A stretch of 29,064 nt of DNA from Chara braunii. Taxonomy: Eukaryota > Streptophyta > Charophyceae > Charales > Characeae. The notes under the pieces are model-generated. The model saw only the letters and a list, made by a program, of their open reading frames with translations, did not search any database and was not told the DNA's origin. The stretch spans positions 2,435,447 to 2,464,510 of the forward strand of contig BFEA01000066.1 in NCBI GenBank assembly GCA_003427395.1, read 5' to 3'. Both the position numbers and the translations under genes were made by a program. The stretch's first letter is position 1. Each line of letters opens with the position of its first letter. Below, piece after piece: positions 1 to 8,549 of the stretch.

Positions 1-268
1 TTGTGAGTGCCTGTCATGCATCGATGTTCCCGTTCTTGTCAGATCATCCTTCTTCCTTTTGCATCAAGGAAAGCTTCTTTTCATTTCTTTATTTCTGGTT
101 TTGCCACCACTGGCAACCTGTTGTAGATGAGATAAGGATCATCAGAAATCTGTATGATTAAGCTAATTTAAGCATCTTCATGGTAATAGATTCTGAATGA
201 TAAATAATCTGTATGATTGACAATCCTGTCGGGGTTCCTTGGGGCATAACGGTGGGAGGCATGCATTT
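1..268 (+). other. Intronic flank, no gene seen
   Basis: No coding region, RNA gene or repeat was recognised here. By position it is the upstream intron of the WD40 exon at 584-676, because that exon is preceded by a good 3' splice site and no exon is visible before it. The sequence is AT-rich. Confidence 0.4.
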
Positions 269-281
269 GGCTTGTATTCTC
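269..281. repeat. Target-site duplication, left copy
   Basis: The 13-mer GGCTTGTATTCTC occurs here and again, identical, at 410-422. The two copies bracket a U6 snRNA copy with a poly(A) tail, the arrangement left by target-primed reverse transcription with LINE machinery. Confidence 0.88.
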
Positions 282-283
282 AC

Positions 284-409
284 TTTTTTTTTTTTTTTTT
301 TTTTTGGTCCATCATTTGCACCATTTCTCTATTTACGCGTTTCCTCCTTGTGCAGGAGCCATGCTAATCTTCTCTGTATCATTCCAATTTTAATGGATGT
401 CCCGTGGAC
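284..409 (-). pseudogene. U6: U6 spliceosomal snRNA retropseudogene with poly(A) tail
   Basis: Read on the minus strand, 409 to 306 is a near full-length U6 snRNA copy. It has the GGGACATCC 5' region, the ACAGAGA box (371-377 on the + strand as TCTCTGT) that pairs with the 5' splice site, the following AGC-containing GATTAGCATGG segment, and the GAGAAATGG 3' region. The real U6 is the catalytic RNA of the spliceosome. This copy looks dead. Its 5' stem is shortened to GTCCACGGGAC, there are scattered substitutions, and in place of the Pol III oligo(T) end it runs through about 8 extra bases into 22 A (22 T at 284-305 on the + strand). It is flanked by identical 13-bp direct repeats. A functional U6 has no encoded poly(A), so a reverse-transcribed polyadenylated copy is the best explanation. 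Confidence 0.93.
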
Positions 410-422
410 GGCTTGTATTCTC
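410..422. repeat. Target-site duplication, right copy
   Basis: Second identical copy of GGCTTGTATTCTC (first at 269-281). It directly follows the 5' end of the U6 copy, as expected for a full-length insertion. Confidence 0.88.
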
Positions 423-583
423 TTCTGACTTGCCGGTGGAAAAGGAACCGGACTGCTGTTCCCGAGAACAGAAGGAGCCTAGTTTAAAAAAATGTGTATG
501 ACACTACTATGACTTGTCATTGTGGCGAGATAAGGGGATTTTTTCTGAGGAGAAAGGGCCTATATCTCATTCTGTTTGTGCAG

Positions 584-676
584 GCGATGCTCGCATCAGG
601 TGGAACTGATGGGATTGTTGCCTTGTGGAATGCCGACAGTCAATCAAGGGAGCTGCCTGCCCGGAACACCATAAAG
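584..676 (+). CDS. Internal exon of a WD40-repeat protein (partial gene)
   Basis: A 93-nt, 31-codon phase-0 exon. It is bounded on the left by a pyrimidine-rich tract ending TTTGTGCAG (AG at 582-583) and on the right by the strong donor AAAG/GTAAGA (GT at 677-678). It encodes a segment containing LASGGTDGIVALWNA, which is the hallmark of a WD40 blade: an [S/A]GG-D-G--x-LWN strand pair ending in a WD-like WN. WD40 blades build beta-propeller scaffolds for protein complexes. Nothing in 31 residues identifies the family member. No other exon of this gene was recognised, so its introns must be long; a retroelement fragment begins about 490 bp downstream. The ATG in the exon is internal, not a start. 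Splice signals and motif are seen directly; that the gene is expressed is inferred. Confidence 0.72.
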
Positions 677-781
677 GTAAGACCGTAAGAATTCCTCGAA
701 CTGTGGTGATGTCTTTCCGGGCCTCTTCCTAACTTGGCGTTGCCTTCTGCACTGCATAAAGAGTCGTTTCAGCCTTTCAGA

Positions 782-1017
782 GAATAGTGGTTCACGGAAG
801 GGCCATCAAACAATGGCCATCGAAGCAAAGGCTATCAAAACAATCGAGAAGCCTTGCTTTCCAGGCTCTGCGTCAAGAGCAATTTCAAAGAATGCTAGAA
901 TAGCAGTTCATTGGAAGGGGACCGTCAAAAAAGGGTTGAGCCCAGATTTGCATGCTACATAAAAGGACTGGTTCAGGAATAGTAGTTTCCTTTGGAGGGA
1001 GCCATCGAACAATGGCC
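782..1017 (+). repeat. Degenerate direct repeat, three units
   Basis: Three diverged copies begin with GAATAG[T/C][G/A]G-like sequence at about 782, 898 and 977. Each runs into GGAAGGG or GGAGGG followed by CC[A/G]TC[A/G]AA. Units 1 and 3 both end in ACAATGGCC. Spacing is irregular (about 116 and 79 bp). No coding potential was recognised. Confidence 0.5.
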
Positions 1018-1165
1018 CCCATGCGTTATCTGAATGGCCAGGATGTGATACATGCTCAGTTGAGCAATGTATATGGAGCCAAGGATCCGCAAAGTGATGG
1101 AAAGGACTGGAAGGGACAATGCAGCGTTAGCAAAGCATCACAAGCAATGTATATTCAGATACATA

Positions 1166-2413
1166 TGTGATGACCTGTCCAAACATGGACTGAAACGCAC
1201 GGCTGATTTCTGAGTTCTGCCCATAGACTGAATGAGTTTCCCGCCTGCTACTAAGTCTGTGTGTGCACGCTTGCTGGACTGCATGTCTGTCTGAGTGCTG
1301 GTTGGCTTGAGTGTGTGTGTGGCCTTGCCTGTCTGAGTGCTGGTTGGCTTGAGTGTGTGTGTGGCCCGCAAGGGCACTTGCTCGTTCATTGGGCCCTCAG
1401 GGCCGGTACTTACCTGTGGCCGTGACATTGAGGGATTGCAGCGGGAAAAACACTCAAGTAGCGGCACCTTGAAGAGGTAGATGTGCGGGTACTGGAGGCC
1501 GAGCAGAAGAAGACAAAAGTGGCATTTTAGAGGCCCAGTAGTTGTAGGTTAGGTCTAGGCGGGTACCAGTCCGACCAGTCTGGGTCTAGGGCCTGTACGG
1601 GCAATATCAGAGTCTGCAATGATGTTTCCCTCTAAAAGGGAGGAGGTACCGGTTGCTTGGAAGGCCGAGCGGCCTGGAATTTCCCCCCCGAAGAGGCTAG
1701 CAGGCCGCTATATCTCCCAGCTGGGCGAAGAGCCCGGCCTCATTCTCGGTGTGCAAGTTTGGCAACACACTAGTTGGAGCGTCGGTTGGAGCAGCGCGAT
1801 CCGGAGCAGCGCTGCTGGGGGAAGGAGAAGGACAAGGAGGAAGAAGGACAGGAAGGGGGAGGAGCGCCAGGGGTACTTACCTGGCTATGGTGGCAACCAT
1901 CTTCATCACCTTGGTGGGCGCTGCAGCAGGGAGTCCCCAACTGGGGAGAGCTATACCAAGAAGCTTCGAGGCAGAGTCGGGCATGGCGGCCTGAGTTGGA
2001 GTAGCCATAGCTGCTTTGGGTTGTCCTTTGGGCATCTGGGCAAGGCCTAGTAGTCCGCCATAGCCTCGGCCTATGATGATGAAGGCAGGAAGAGGCGGCC
2101 ATGGCTATGGTGGACCTCAAGTGATGCTGGCAGTAGAAGAGGAACTCGGACATTGATTCTGGATCAGCCATTCAACATTGTATTATTATTTCTTGTATGA
2201 ATAAGAGAAGGGTAAGATAAGGAGGAGGAGATTGTTGGGCGAAGAAGAAGAGCCTTGTCATCTGTCTATGCTGGTGTACATCATCTTCTTTTTCTTTCTT
2301 TCTTCTTCTTCTTCTTCTAATCCTCTCTCCTCTCAAGTTCATTTCATTTCTTTCTGCAACTGGACGACATTGTACTATCTGATGGATGTGTATCTCGAAA
2401 TTGGCCAGGATCA
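1166..2413 (+). repeat. 5' LTR of element C (diverged)
   Basis: It begins TGTGATGACC, matching the TGTAATGACC start of B's LTR. It carries the 17-mer CGGTACTTACCTGTGGC (1404-1420) found in the LTRs of both A and B, the block around 1875-1985 matching B 27440-27540, a duplicated TGTCTGAGTGCTGGTTGG segment (1288 and 1330), and a (CTT)n tract at 2284-2318 that aligns with a (GAA)n tract in B. The LTR end CGTAACA and the first bases of the primer site are missing, a roughly 15-bp deletion relative to B. Confidence 0.8.
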
Positions 2414-2902
2414 TTCAGAGCGGATTCTACTTGCTGGTGAGAGTTGGCTTTGCTGCCCTAACCCTAACCTAAGTGGTTGATGGCAACACATAGGGTTAGG
2501 GTTGGATGTAAGGGAAGTGGGGCAGCGTGACTAAGGGAAGCTGCCCCCACCTGGTTAGGTCATGTGGGGTCGACATTGAACCTAACCAGGTTGCTTGAGA
2601 GTGAGATTAGGGTGGGGAGACATTTCGAGGAGACTTCATGCGGCAATTTGAGAGGCGACAGTGAGAGGCACTCACACCTGGAATATGATTCAAGGGAGAC
2701 ACTTGGCAACTTAAGGGCTGCCCTCAAGTAGGCGAGCTTGAGGGTCAGCGGCTACTCAGCATCTATGGACTGCAAGTTGCTACTTTGTTCTTCAGCATCG
2801 ACGGGGGATCCGGCGTTGCACTTTGGTGTTGGAGTCAGACCCTCCTAGGAGATAGGACACTAGTGTAGGGGTAGTGTTAGAGGGGTCAGGAGGATCACAT
2901 GA

Positions 2903-2913
2903 GGGGGGGGGGG
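2903..2913 (+). repeat. Homopolymer G11 tract
   Basis: Eleven consecutive G within the C leader. The matching part of B (around 26433) is a shorter CCCCCC run, so this is a local expansion. Confidence 0.8.
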
Positions 2914-2980
2914 TGAGTTCTATTCATCTCAAAGCTCAAGGCCACTCAGGTAAGTGTCGTGCACCTACGGTGTCGGCCTG

Positions 2981-3000
2981 AATACCCTTACAAGGGTATT
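2981..3000 (+). other. Perfect hairpin, 9-bp stem with 2-nt loop
   Basis: AATACCCTT, then AC, then AAGGGTATT: perfect arms around a dinucleotide. It sits about 15 bp beyond the point where element C stops matching element B, so it may mark a rearrangement boundary. Its ATACCCTT arm resembles the core of the hairpin array at 7.3-8.6 kb. Confidence 0.7.
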
Positions 3001-3700
3001 TGGGCGCCTTTTGGCAGTGTACAGAGAGTACGCTCCTTGACGGTATCTAGGGGCGTGTCCCATTTTATGCAGCCACAACCAATCCTCAGGGATTGGGAGT
3101 GACCTACGCTTTGAGTTGATTAGAGAGTGTGTGAGCGTGCACTTTATGGGCACGCGTTAGCCTTGCTGAATAATTGATCGGTGTAAACTATGAGACGCCG
3201 GTAGAACAAGTGGGTGTTAGGCTAGAATCTTGGGCGAGCCGCGACCTCGGGCACGTAGACGAAGCTGCAACCAGCGCAGAGTTGACCAGGTGAGACGGCG
3301 ACTAGAGGAGAATGTTGCCCGACTTATTGGAAACCGGCATTTTGGGGCCGCGTCGTGTGAAGGTACGCAAAGCACTGGGTTGACCATGCGCTATCGGTAG
3401 AAGAAGTCGCCGACAAAGCCGAGCAAGGATGACGTGAGCTAGAGCAACGGCTGGCTTTTTCAGGCGAGGGGGCGATAAAAGGACGGTCTTTGATGAGTGC
3501 GGCAGGACATGAGAGTCTCGGCCCACGGCCGCGGCATGGCTGGGCAGTGTGCGTGGCGGGCCGAGCAAAGTCTTGTGCTCTAAGTGGCAGGCACGCGCGT
3601 ACGGGCTCTTGGGCTCAGGCAATAAGCCGGGCGGAGGCCTTGGCGCACTTCTGCAGGCCCTGGGCTGCTGCAGTTCTTCATATAAGAAATTGAGCCTGCT
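3001..3700. other. Intergenic or intronic, nothing recognised
   Basis: No reading frame here resembles a known protein, and no RNA gene was seen. The longest open stretch (3302-3622, minus) looks like chance GC-rich sequence with no recognisable domain. Confidence 0.4.
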
Positions 3701-3717
3701 GCAACCAGGCTTGGGCT

Positions 3718-4003
3718 TAGCCCTGTTGGTTACAGCACTAGACTTTCAACATGTGGATCCTGGGATCGAGGCCAGCGGCGAGCAGCGGAGGAGCGAAGGA
3801 GCGCAGTTTGGAAGGTAACTGAGGGGTTGAGGGTCCCGCGGGACTATCCCCCTTAGTTTTGTTGGGGGATCCGACCGCGGGCCCGTGAGGTGGGACCGAG
3901 GACCAAGTACCAACGGCCCTCCTCCCCTACTCCGTTTTCTCCTAATTTTTTCTAAGTTTATTAAGTATTATTTTATTTTATTCTTCTTATTTATTATTTA
4001 AGT
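3718..4003 (+). mobile_element. tRNA-derived SINE-like module 1
   Basis: TAGCCCTGTTGG (3718-3729) fits the Pol III box A consensus with one mismatch, and GGATCGAGGCC (3763-3773) fits box B with one mismatch. They are 34 bp apart, a normal tRNA spacing. The sequence between (GGTTACAGCACTAGACTTTCAAC) has D-arm and anticodon-arm character, but the acceptor stem does not close, so it is not a working tRNA gene. A GC-rich body follows and then a very AT-rich tail (about 3945-4003), as in a SINE. No target-site duplication was identified, so the ends are approximate. Confidence 0.55.
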
Positions 4004-4060
4004 CTCATTGAGGGACGTGGTCCGGTACGGGTCGCAGGGCCGGCCGTGGACCCAAGAACC

Positions 4061-4135
4061 TTGCTCAGTGGATACATCCTTGAACTGTTGGAATACAGAC
4101 CTGTGTTCGAAACCCACTAGATACAGATGAATGGA
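4061..4135 (+). mobile_element. tRNA-like box A/box B module 2
   Basis: TTGCTCAGTGG (4061-4071) and TGTTCGAAACC (4104-4114) each match the Pol III internal promoter boxes with one mismatch, with tRNA-like spacing. No full cloverleaf closes. It lies about 340 bp after module 1, so it may be a second SINE or the second half of a composite. The 3' limit is unknown. Confidence 0.45.
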
Positions 4136-4528
4136 ATACTACAACTCTGAATTACCCAGCGCAGCAGTCCAATGATGGTATTCCTAGGCTGTTGCCTGTA
4201 ACTTGTCCTGCGGGACATCTGTTAAAATTGGGACGATATAGGAAAAATTGGCATGGTTCCTGCGGTATCGCCGACCTACTATAGCAGGTGTCACGTATCT
4301 AGTGGGTGCAACTGCCACACCTTCCCTCGATTGAAGGCCTGAGCATGGATGCGACCGCTACAGGGTTCCCCGTAATACTATAAAGGCAGGGAGGGAGTTG
4401 AGACTGCTGACCGAGGTAGTACGCGGCCGCTAGCTGCTAGGTGTGCTAGTAGGGGGAGCGGAATTACTGTTGGCCAGGCGCGGCGACAAGGGGCTGGCGA
4501 CGGAATTAGTCCAAGTAGGAAACGAAAG

Positions 4529-5423
4529 AATGAACCTGGGCGGGTTTCGCGCCAGGTGCGTTCAAAGTTGGGGATGGCGGAGAGACTGGCCGGGCGCAGC
4601 CAGAGAGGGACAACGGGCTCGATTCTTAGAAGAATCGAGTGAAGTGAGAGTCGAATCCGGATTTTCTAAAGCTAGCGAAGCTATACCCGTTGTTAGTCTG
4701 GGTGATAGGTCAGTAAGGTAGGAAGTAGAAGAAGAAGTTGGTGCGGGAAGCCATGGCGGAGAAGATGGTGTGAAGTGTGGGAGTGGAGAAATGCTTGTCC
4801 CTCTCGATTCCTAACAGAATCGAGTAAGGAAAAGTATTATCCCGACATTTGAGGTCGGGCGAAAACGATTGCGAAGTCAGTTTGAGTGTTGGGACAGTAG
4901 AAACAGAAGGAGATAAGAAATGTTGTGCGTGGAGAAAAGGCAGGAAAAGCGAGCGAATGAACCTGGGCGCTAAATTACGCCAGGTACATTGGGAAGTTGA
5001 CGGGCGCAGGGCAGGGCTCAGCTGGATATGCACAACTCGCTCGATTCTTAGCAGAATCGGGCGAGTAGAAGGATGATTCTAGACTTTTAAGCGCGGGCGG
5101 ATCCGAATTTGAGCTCAGTTTTAGAGGTAGGTTAGTGATTTCGCAGGTTAGAAGAAAAAGCTATGCGCAGAAGTGGCGGAGAACGAGGAAGATGGGGAGG
5201 AAAGCTTCTCATAACTTGGTTGTTTCTGGATCGTTTTCGGCGAGGTAGGAACCGTTTCAGGGGTTTTAAGGGCTGGCGAGCCCGAATCTGTAGTTAGAAT
5301 AGAACTTAAGTTAGGAGATATGGTGGTAGAAAATAAATAGGCTGCGTGGAGTGATGGATATGGCAGAAATGGGGAAGTGAAGAGCACATATCTCTCTCGT
5401 TCCTTAGCGGAATCGAGCGAGTA
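4529..5423 (+). repeat. Diverged tandem repeat built from two hairpin types
   Basis: Four copies of a hairpin with arms CTCGATTC / GAATCGAG and loop [T/C]TA[A/G][A/C]A occur at 4618-4639, 4803-4824, 5036-5065 (12-bp stem with one T.G pair) and 5392-5423 (imperfect). A second hairpin, AACCTGGGCG ... CGCCAGGT, occurs at 4535-4554 and 4963-4986. The 4529-4640 block is repeated at about 4958-5065, an offset of roughly 420-430 bp. A GTGGCGGAGAA-like block recurs around 4753 and 5172. The loops and flanks vary while the arms are kept. No protein coding was recognised. Confidence 0.72.
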
Positions 5424-7339
5424 AAGGCATGATTATGGGGGGTTTTAGACCTTGCGAGTTGACTGGCAGACCCGGAATCGGGTCAGAAGGCTTGGTTTTG
5501 GAGCGCTAGAGGATGGGAGCTGCGCGCAGGGGTGAAGCTTCGTTGAGACATGAGTATGGCGATGTATCTTTCCGTGTTCAGGGGGAAGATTCATTCGATT
5601 TTGTTCCTCCCTTCGATGAGAATGGTGGGAAGTTGGCCACGGGATGGGAGAGCTTACCTGGGGTACTCACGTGGTCCGTGGTAGTAGCAGTGCTGGGTAA
5701 GCGGGAAGTGGGACACCGCGAGAAAAAGATGATGAATGAATCGACATTTTTAGCGGTAGATTCATTCTGGATATTAGCGTCTGACAACCTTCATACTCAT
5801 ACCGAGGTTCCTTCTTAGGACGCCTGCTCGTCACGGTCTGCATTCCTATGTTCAAATGGAGTATACATTCTCATGATGCCGGGGTGACTTTTTGTAGGAC
5901 GGAGCGAGATACGAGAGAGGGGAAAGGGGCAATGCGCACTTACCTGGCCGTGCTTGACGAAGTGCCGGAGGAGGATGGGATTCTGTCATGTGCCTTGGTT
6001 AGCAATCGGAGGGAGGGCGGCGTCCGCAGGCTGCAGTTGTGTTTGCTGCCACACCCACAGCCGGGCTGATCCTGCCCGCAGTCAGTGATCGGTTGACAGA
6101 CTAAGCCGTGCACGATTGAGTATGAGTGTGCTGCGCTGTCGAACTGTGAATAGCTGTTTCAGACGTATCATTTAGTTAACCGTATCCGGCCAAGGTCGTG
6201 GGCGGATTCAACGAAGTGGGGTATCAGAGAGAGAGGGAGAGAGAGAGAGAGAGTTGTTCATAGTCAATCGAGTGGGTGGATGTGGCTGACTGAGGAGGAT
6301 CGTGTGGTATACTTGAGCCGTACTGATGGTACTTCGTCGGAAACAGAAGTAGTGATGCGGAACGAGCCGAAAGTCAGGCTACGGTACCTGACTGCATGGC
6401 GAAGTTGGAGACTTGCCTGCTCATCGGTGCGCCGCCTGGCCTATGGCTATCGGTAGAAGTAACTTTGGGACAGCCTCGCTGTTCGAAACTTACCTGCTGA
6501 CCGGTATGCTACTCGGCCTATCGACCAAGATAGCGAGAATCCAGTCGTAAGTTGGACACTTGGCGGTGATTGGTGAGGGTTGCACAACCAAATACGTGCG
6601 CTCTGCACACTGCGAGGCCAGTTGGGCCACACTGCTGCCTCATTTAGGCATAAAGGAGGGCTGCGTATTGACTCCTGGCCGCGTCCCGAACGGTGGTCAG
6701 GATGTTTCAGACAGGTGAGCGTTGAGAAGGGGCTAAGGTTGTTGAAGAGGGGTTTCTGCGGCGATCGGGAGAACTGTCGAGGAAGTCAACAACTGGTACT
6801 TTAGCCTCGGTTTAACCAGGGTGCTGTGCAATTTGGCTGCCATTGCAGGGCCCTCAGGTGATCGAGATTTCAAGGCCCTCTCATTGTGAGTTGAGTTGTC
6901 CCACCCTTGGATCTCGAGAGTCTGAGCTTTCTACTTCTATCCTTATTACTCTAAGTCTAGTATGAGGTTACGAGAGGAAGGCAGCAGGCGGGATTGCAAC
7001 CCGTAGGACCGCAGCAAGACCTTGTGGGAGGTCCACCCACCGATTGCGGGAGCTCTGCCGGAGCCCAGGCGGGGTTCTGGAGGCAGGGAACTTCATGTAT
7101 AATCTCGTCTGATGGTGTAATCCCTTCCCCTAACTATTATTCCCTTGGGTATCTGAATATAACTATAGAAGGATATTACTTTTTGTTTTGTTATGTATGT
7201 CAGGACATGTTATGTGAAAGGCTAAATAAACAAATATATATGAGGGTTCATATGAAACTTTAAGCAAATTCAGACAGAAGAAATTGGGGGGAAGGTGGGA
7301 GAAAGGTGTTATGCTTGTTTTGACCGGGTAAACCCAAGG
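5424..7339. other. Non-coding, no gene recognised
   Basis: No recognisable protein or RNA gene. It holds a GACCCG-GAAT-CGGGTC hairpin near 5467-5482, a (GA)n tract (6226-6254) and three strong splice-donor-like sites on the minus strand, seen on + as CTTACCTG near 5655, 5939 and 6490. The open stretch at 5513-5818 (+) resembles nothing known and is judged to be chance. Confidence 0.4.
6226..6254. repeat. (GA)n microsatellite
   Basis: A (GA)n run with one interrupting G. Confidence 0.9.
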
Positions 7340-8549
7340 CTGAATCCCTCTAAGTTGAGTGGGTTCAGTGCTATGTTTTATTTATGTTTGTTGGCCTGAC
7401 TGTATGATCTTTGAGGGTTGGGCCTATCCTAAGTTGGACGGACCAGTCGCTATTTCTTTTTGGGGTTTCTGAACAGGAGGATGGGCACCCTAAGTTGGGA
7501 GGACTAAGAATCCTGATGTTTCTTTTGGGTTGCTGAAAACAGAACTGGGGATATTCTAAGTTGCGTAGACCCAGTTCTGTGTGTGTTTTCTTCTGAGGGG
7601 GACACAAGCATAAGGCTGAGCGTACCCTTAAGTTAGGGTGGCTCAGTCATAAGCCATGAACAGAAAGGTTAACGAAAGTATATAAATTTGATATATATTA
7701 TACGAACTTATATCATCTGACAAACCGGACACCCTAAGTTGGGAAAGCCAGTTAGTAAGTCAGGTAGAACAAAAAAAGAAGAGAAGCAACAAAGAATATA
7801 GTAAAGGTAACTCGGGCAGGCTGAGCGTACCCATAAGTTAGGGCGGTTCAGTCCTATGCTCGTGATCATATAAAGGAGCAGAGAGTTGAAGGCATGATTG
7901 GATGTCTCCCTAAGTTGGGTAGGTCTGATCATCTGCCTAATAAGAGAGAAAAATATAAAGTTTGTGCAAGTATATCAATGGTTGTTCTCTTGTATTGTCG
8001 TTGCGGAGACTAAGCGTACCCTTAAGTTAGGGGGCTTAGTCATACATCGTTTGTGATTGTTTAGGCAGATCAGGCGTACCCTTAAGTTAGGGCGGCCTGG
8101 TCGTATTGTCTTATGTACCTAAAACTATTTAAGCTAGCTAGGCGTACCCTTAAGTTAGGGCAGCCTAGTGATATGCTCTTGTCGTTGATGTTATGTAGGT
8201 TGGGCATACCCTTAAGTTAGGGCGGTCTGACCATTCGTCGTTCGAACTTGTTTTAGGCAGGTCAGGCACACCCCTAAGTTGGGGCAGCCTGATCCTATGC
8301 CCTACGTAACTTTGTCTAGAGATGACTAGGCATACCTTTAAGTTAGGGCGGTCTATTTTTATGCTTCATGTCGTCAGTTAAGCAGAAGCCAGACGTACCC
8401 TTAAGTTAGGGCGGTCTGGTCATATGCTTTATGATTAGAGTTCATGTGGTGTTGGGCATACCCTTAAGTTAGGGCAGTCCAGTTGTGCGTACTTTACTTG
8501 TTTACTTAGGCAGGTTTGACATACCCTTAAGTTAGGGCATTGTCTGATC
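7340..8549 (+). repeat. Array of 17 hairpin units with pairing arms
   Basis: Seventeen copies of a hairpin lie at 7340, 7416, 7474, 7539, 7614, 7723, 7819, 7894, 8008, 8068, 8137, 8198, 8260, 8324, 8388, 8451 and 8513. The usual core is RTACCCTTAAGTTAGGGCR, itself self-complementary (CCCT/AGGG). Outside it lie 6-11-nt arms that differ between units but pair within each unit: GACTAAGC/GCTTAGTC (8008), GATCAGGC/GCCTGGTC (8068), CTAGGC/GCCTAG (8138), CCAGAC/GTCTGG (8389), ACAGAACTGGG/CCCAGTTCTGT (7539). Many units are followed by a TATGC motif and some preceded by GGCAG. Spacers of about 25-75 bp are not conserved. The first eight units mostly have the shorter CCTAAGTTG core. It encodes no protein. 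The sequence alone does not say whether it is a structured RNA, a palindromic satellite or part of an unrecognised element. Confidence 0.85.

Larger units (their letters stand above)
1166..2965 (+). mobile_element. 5' fragment of a B-family Ty3/gypsy element ('C')
   Basis: This stretch matches, in reverse orientation and with many substitutions, the 5' LTR plus leader of element B (28294 down to about 26390). The order is LTR (1166-2413), primer-site remnant (2415-2422) and leader (2423-2965). The leader keeps the telomere-like CCCTAA blocks, the CCCCCACCTGGTTAGGTCATGT segment and a splice-donor-like CAGGTAAGTG near 2947. No gag follows: after 2965 the sequence stops resembling B. Divergence from B is far greater than between B's own LTRs, so this is an older insertion. 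Confidence 0.82.

Noticed and set aside
306-409. Functional U6 gene
   Set aside because: Encoded poly(A), altered 5' stem and flanking direct repeats mark a retrocopy.
584-676. Naming a specific WD40 protein
   Set aside because: Thirty-one residues of one blade do not separate the many WD40 families.
1770-2171. Minus-strand 133-residue open frame
   Set aside because: Lies wholly inside the LTR of element C; a low-complexity chance frame.
2457-2510. Interstitial telomere from chromosome fusion
   Set aside because: Blocks are short and occur at the same place in element B, so they belong to the element.
3302-3622. Minus-strand 106-residue open frame
   Set aside because: No recognisable domain; GC-rich chance frame overlapped by others on the opposite strand.
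3718-3790. Functional tRNA gene
   Set aside because: Box A and box B fit, but no acceptor stem closes.
5513-5818. Plus-strand 101-residue open frame
   Set aside because: No domain, no splice or start context, and an overlapping frame on the other strand.
7340-8549. CRISPR array
   Set aside because: Spacing is irregular (about 60-110 bp), repeats are diverged and the arms co-vary with each other. There are no cas genes, and the genome is eukaryotic.
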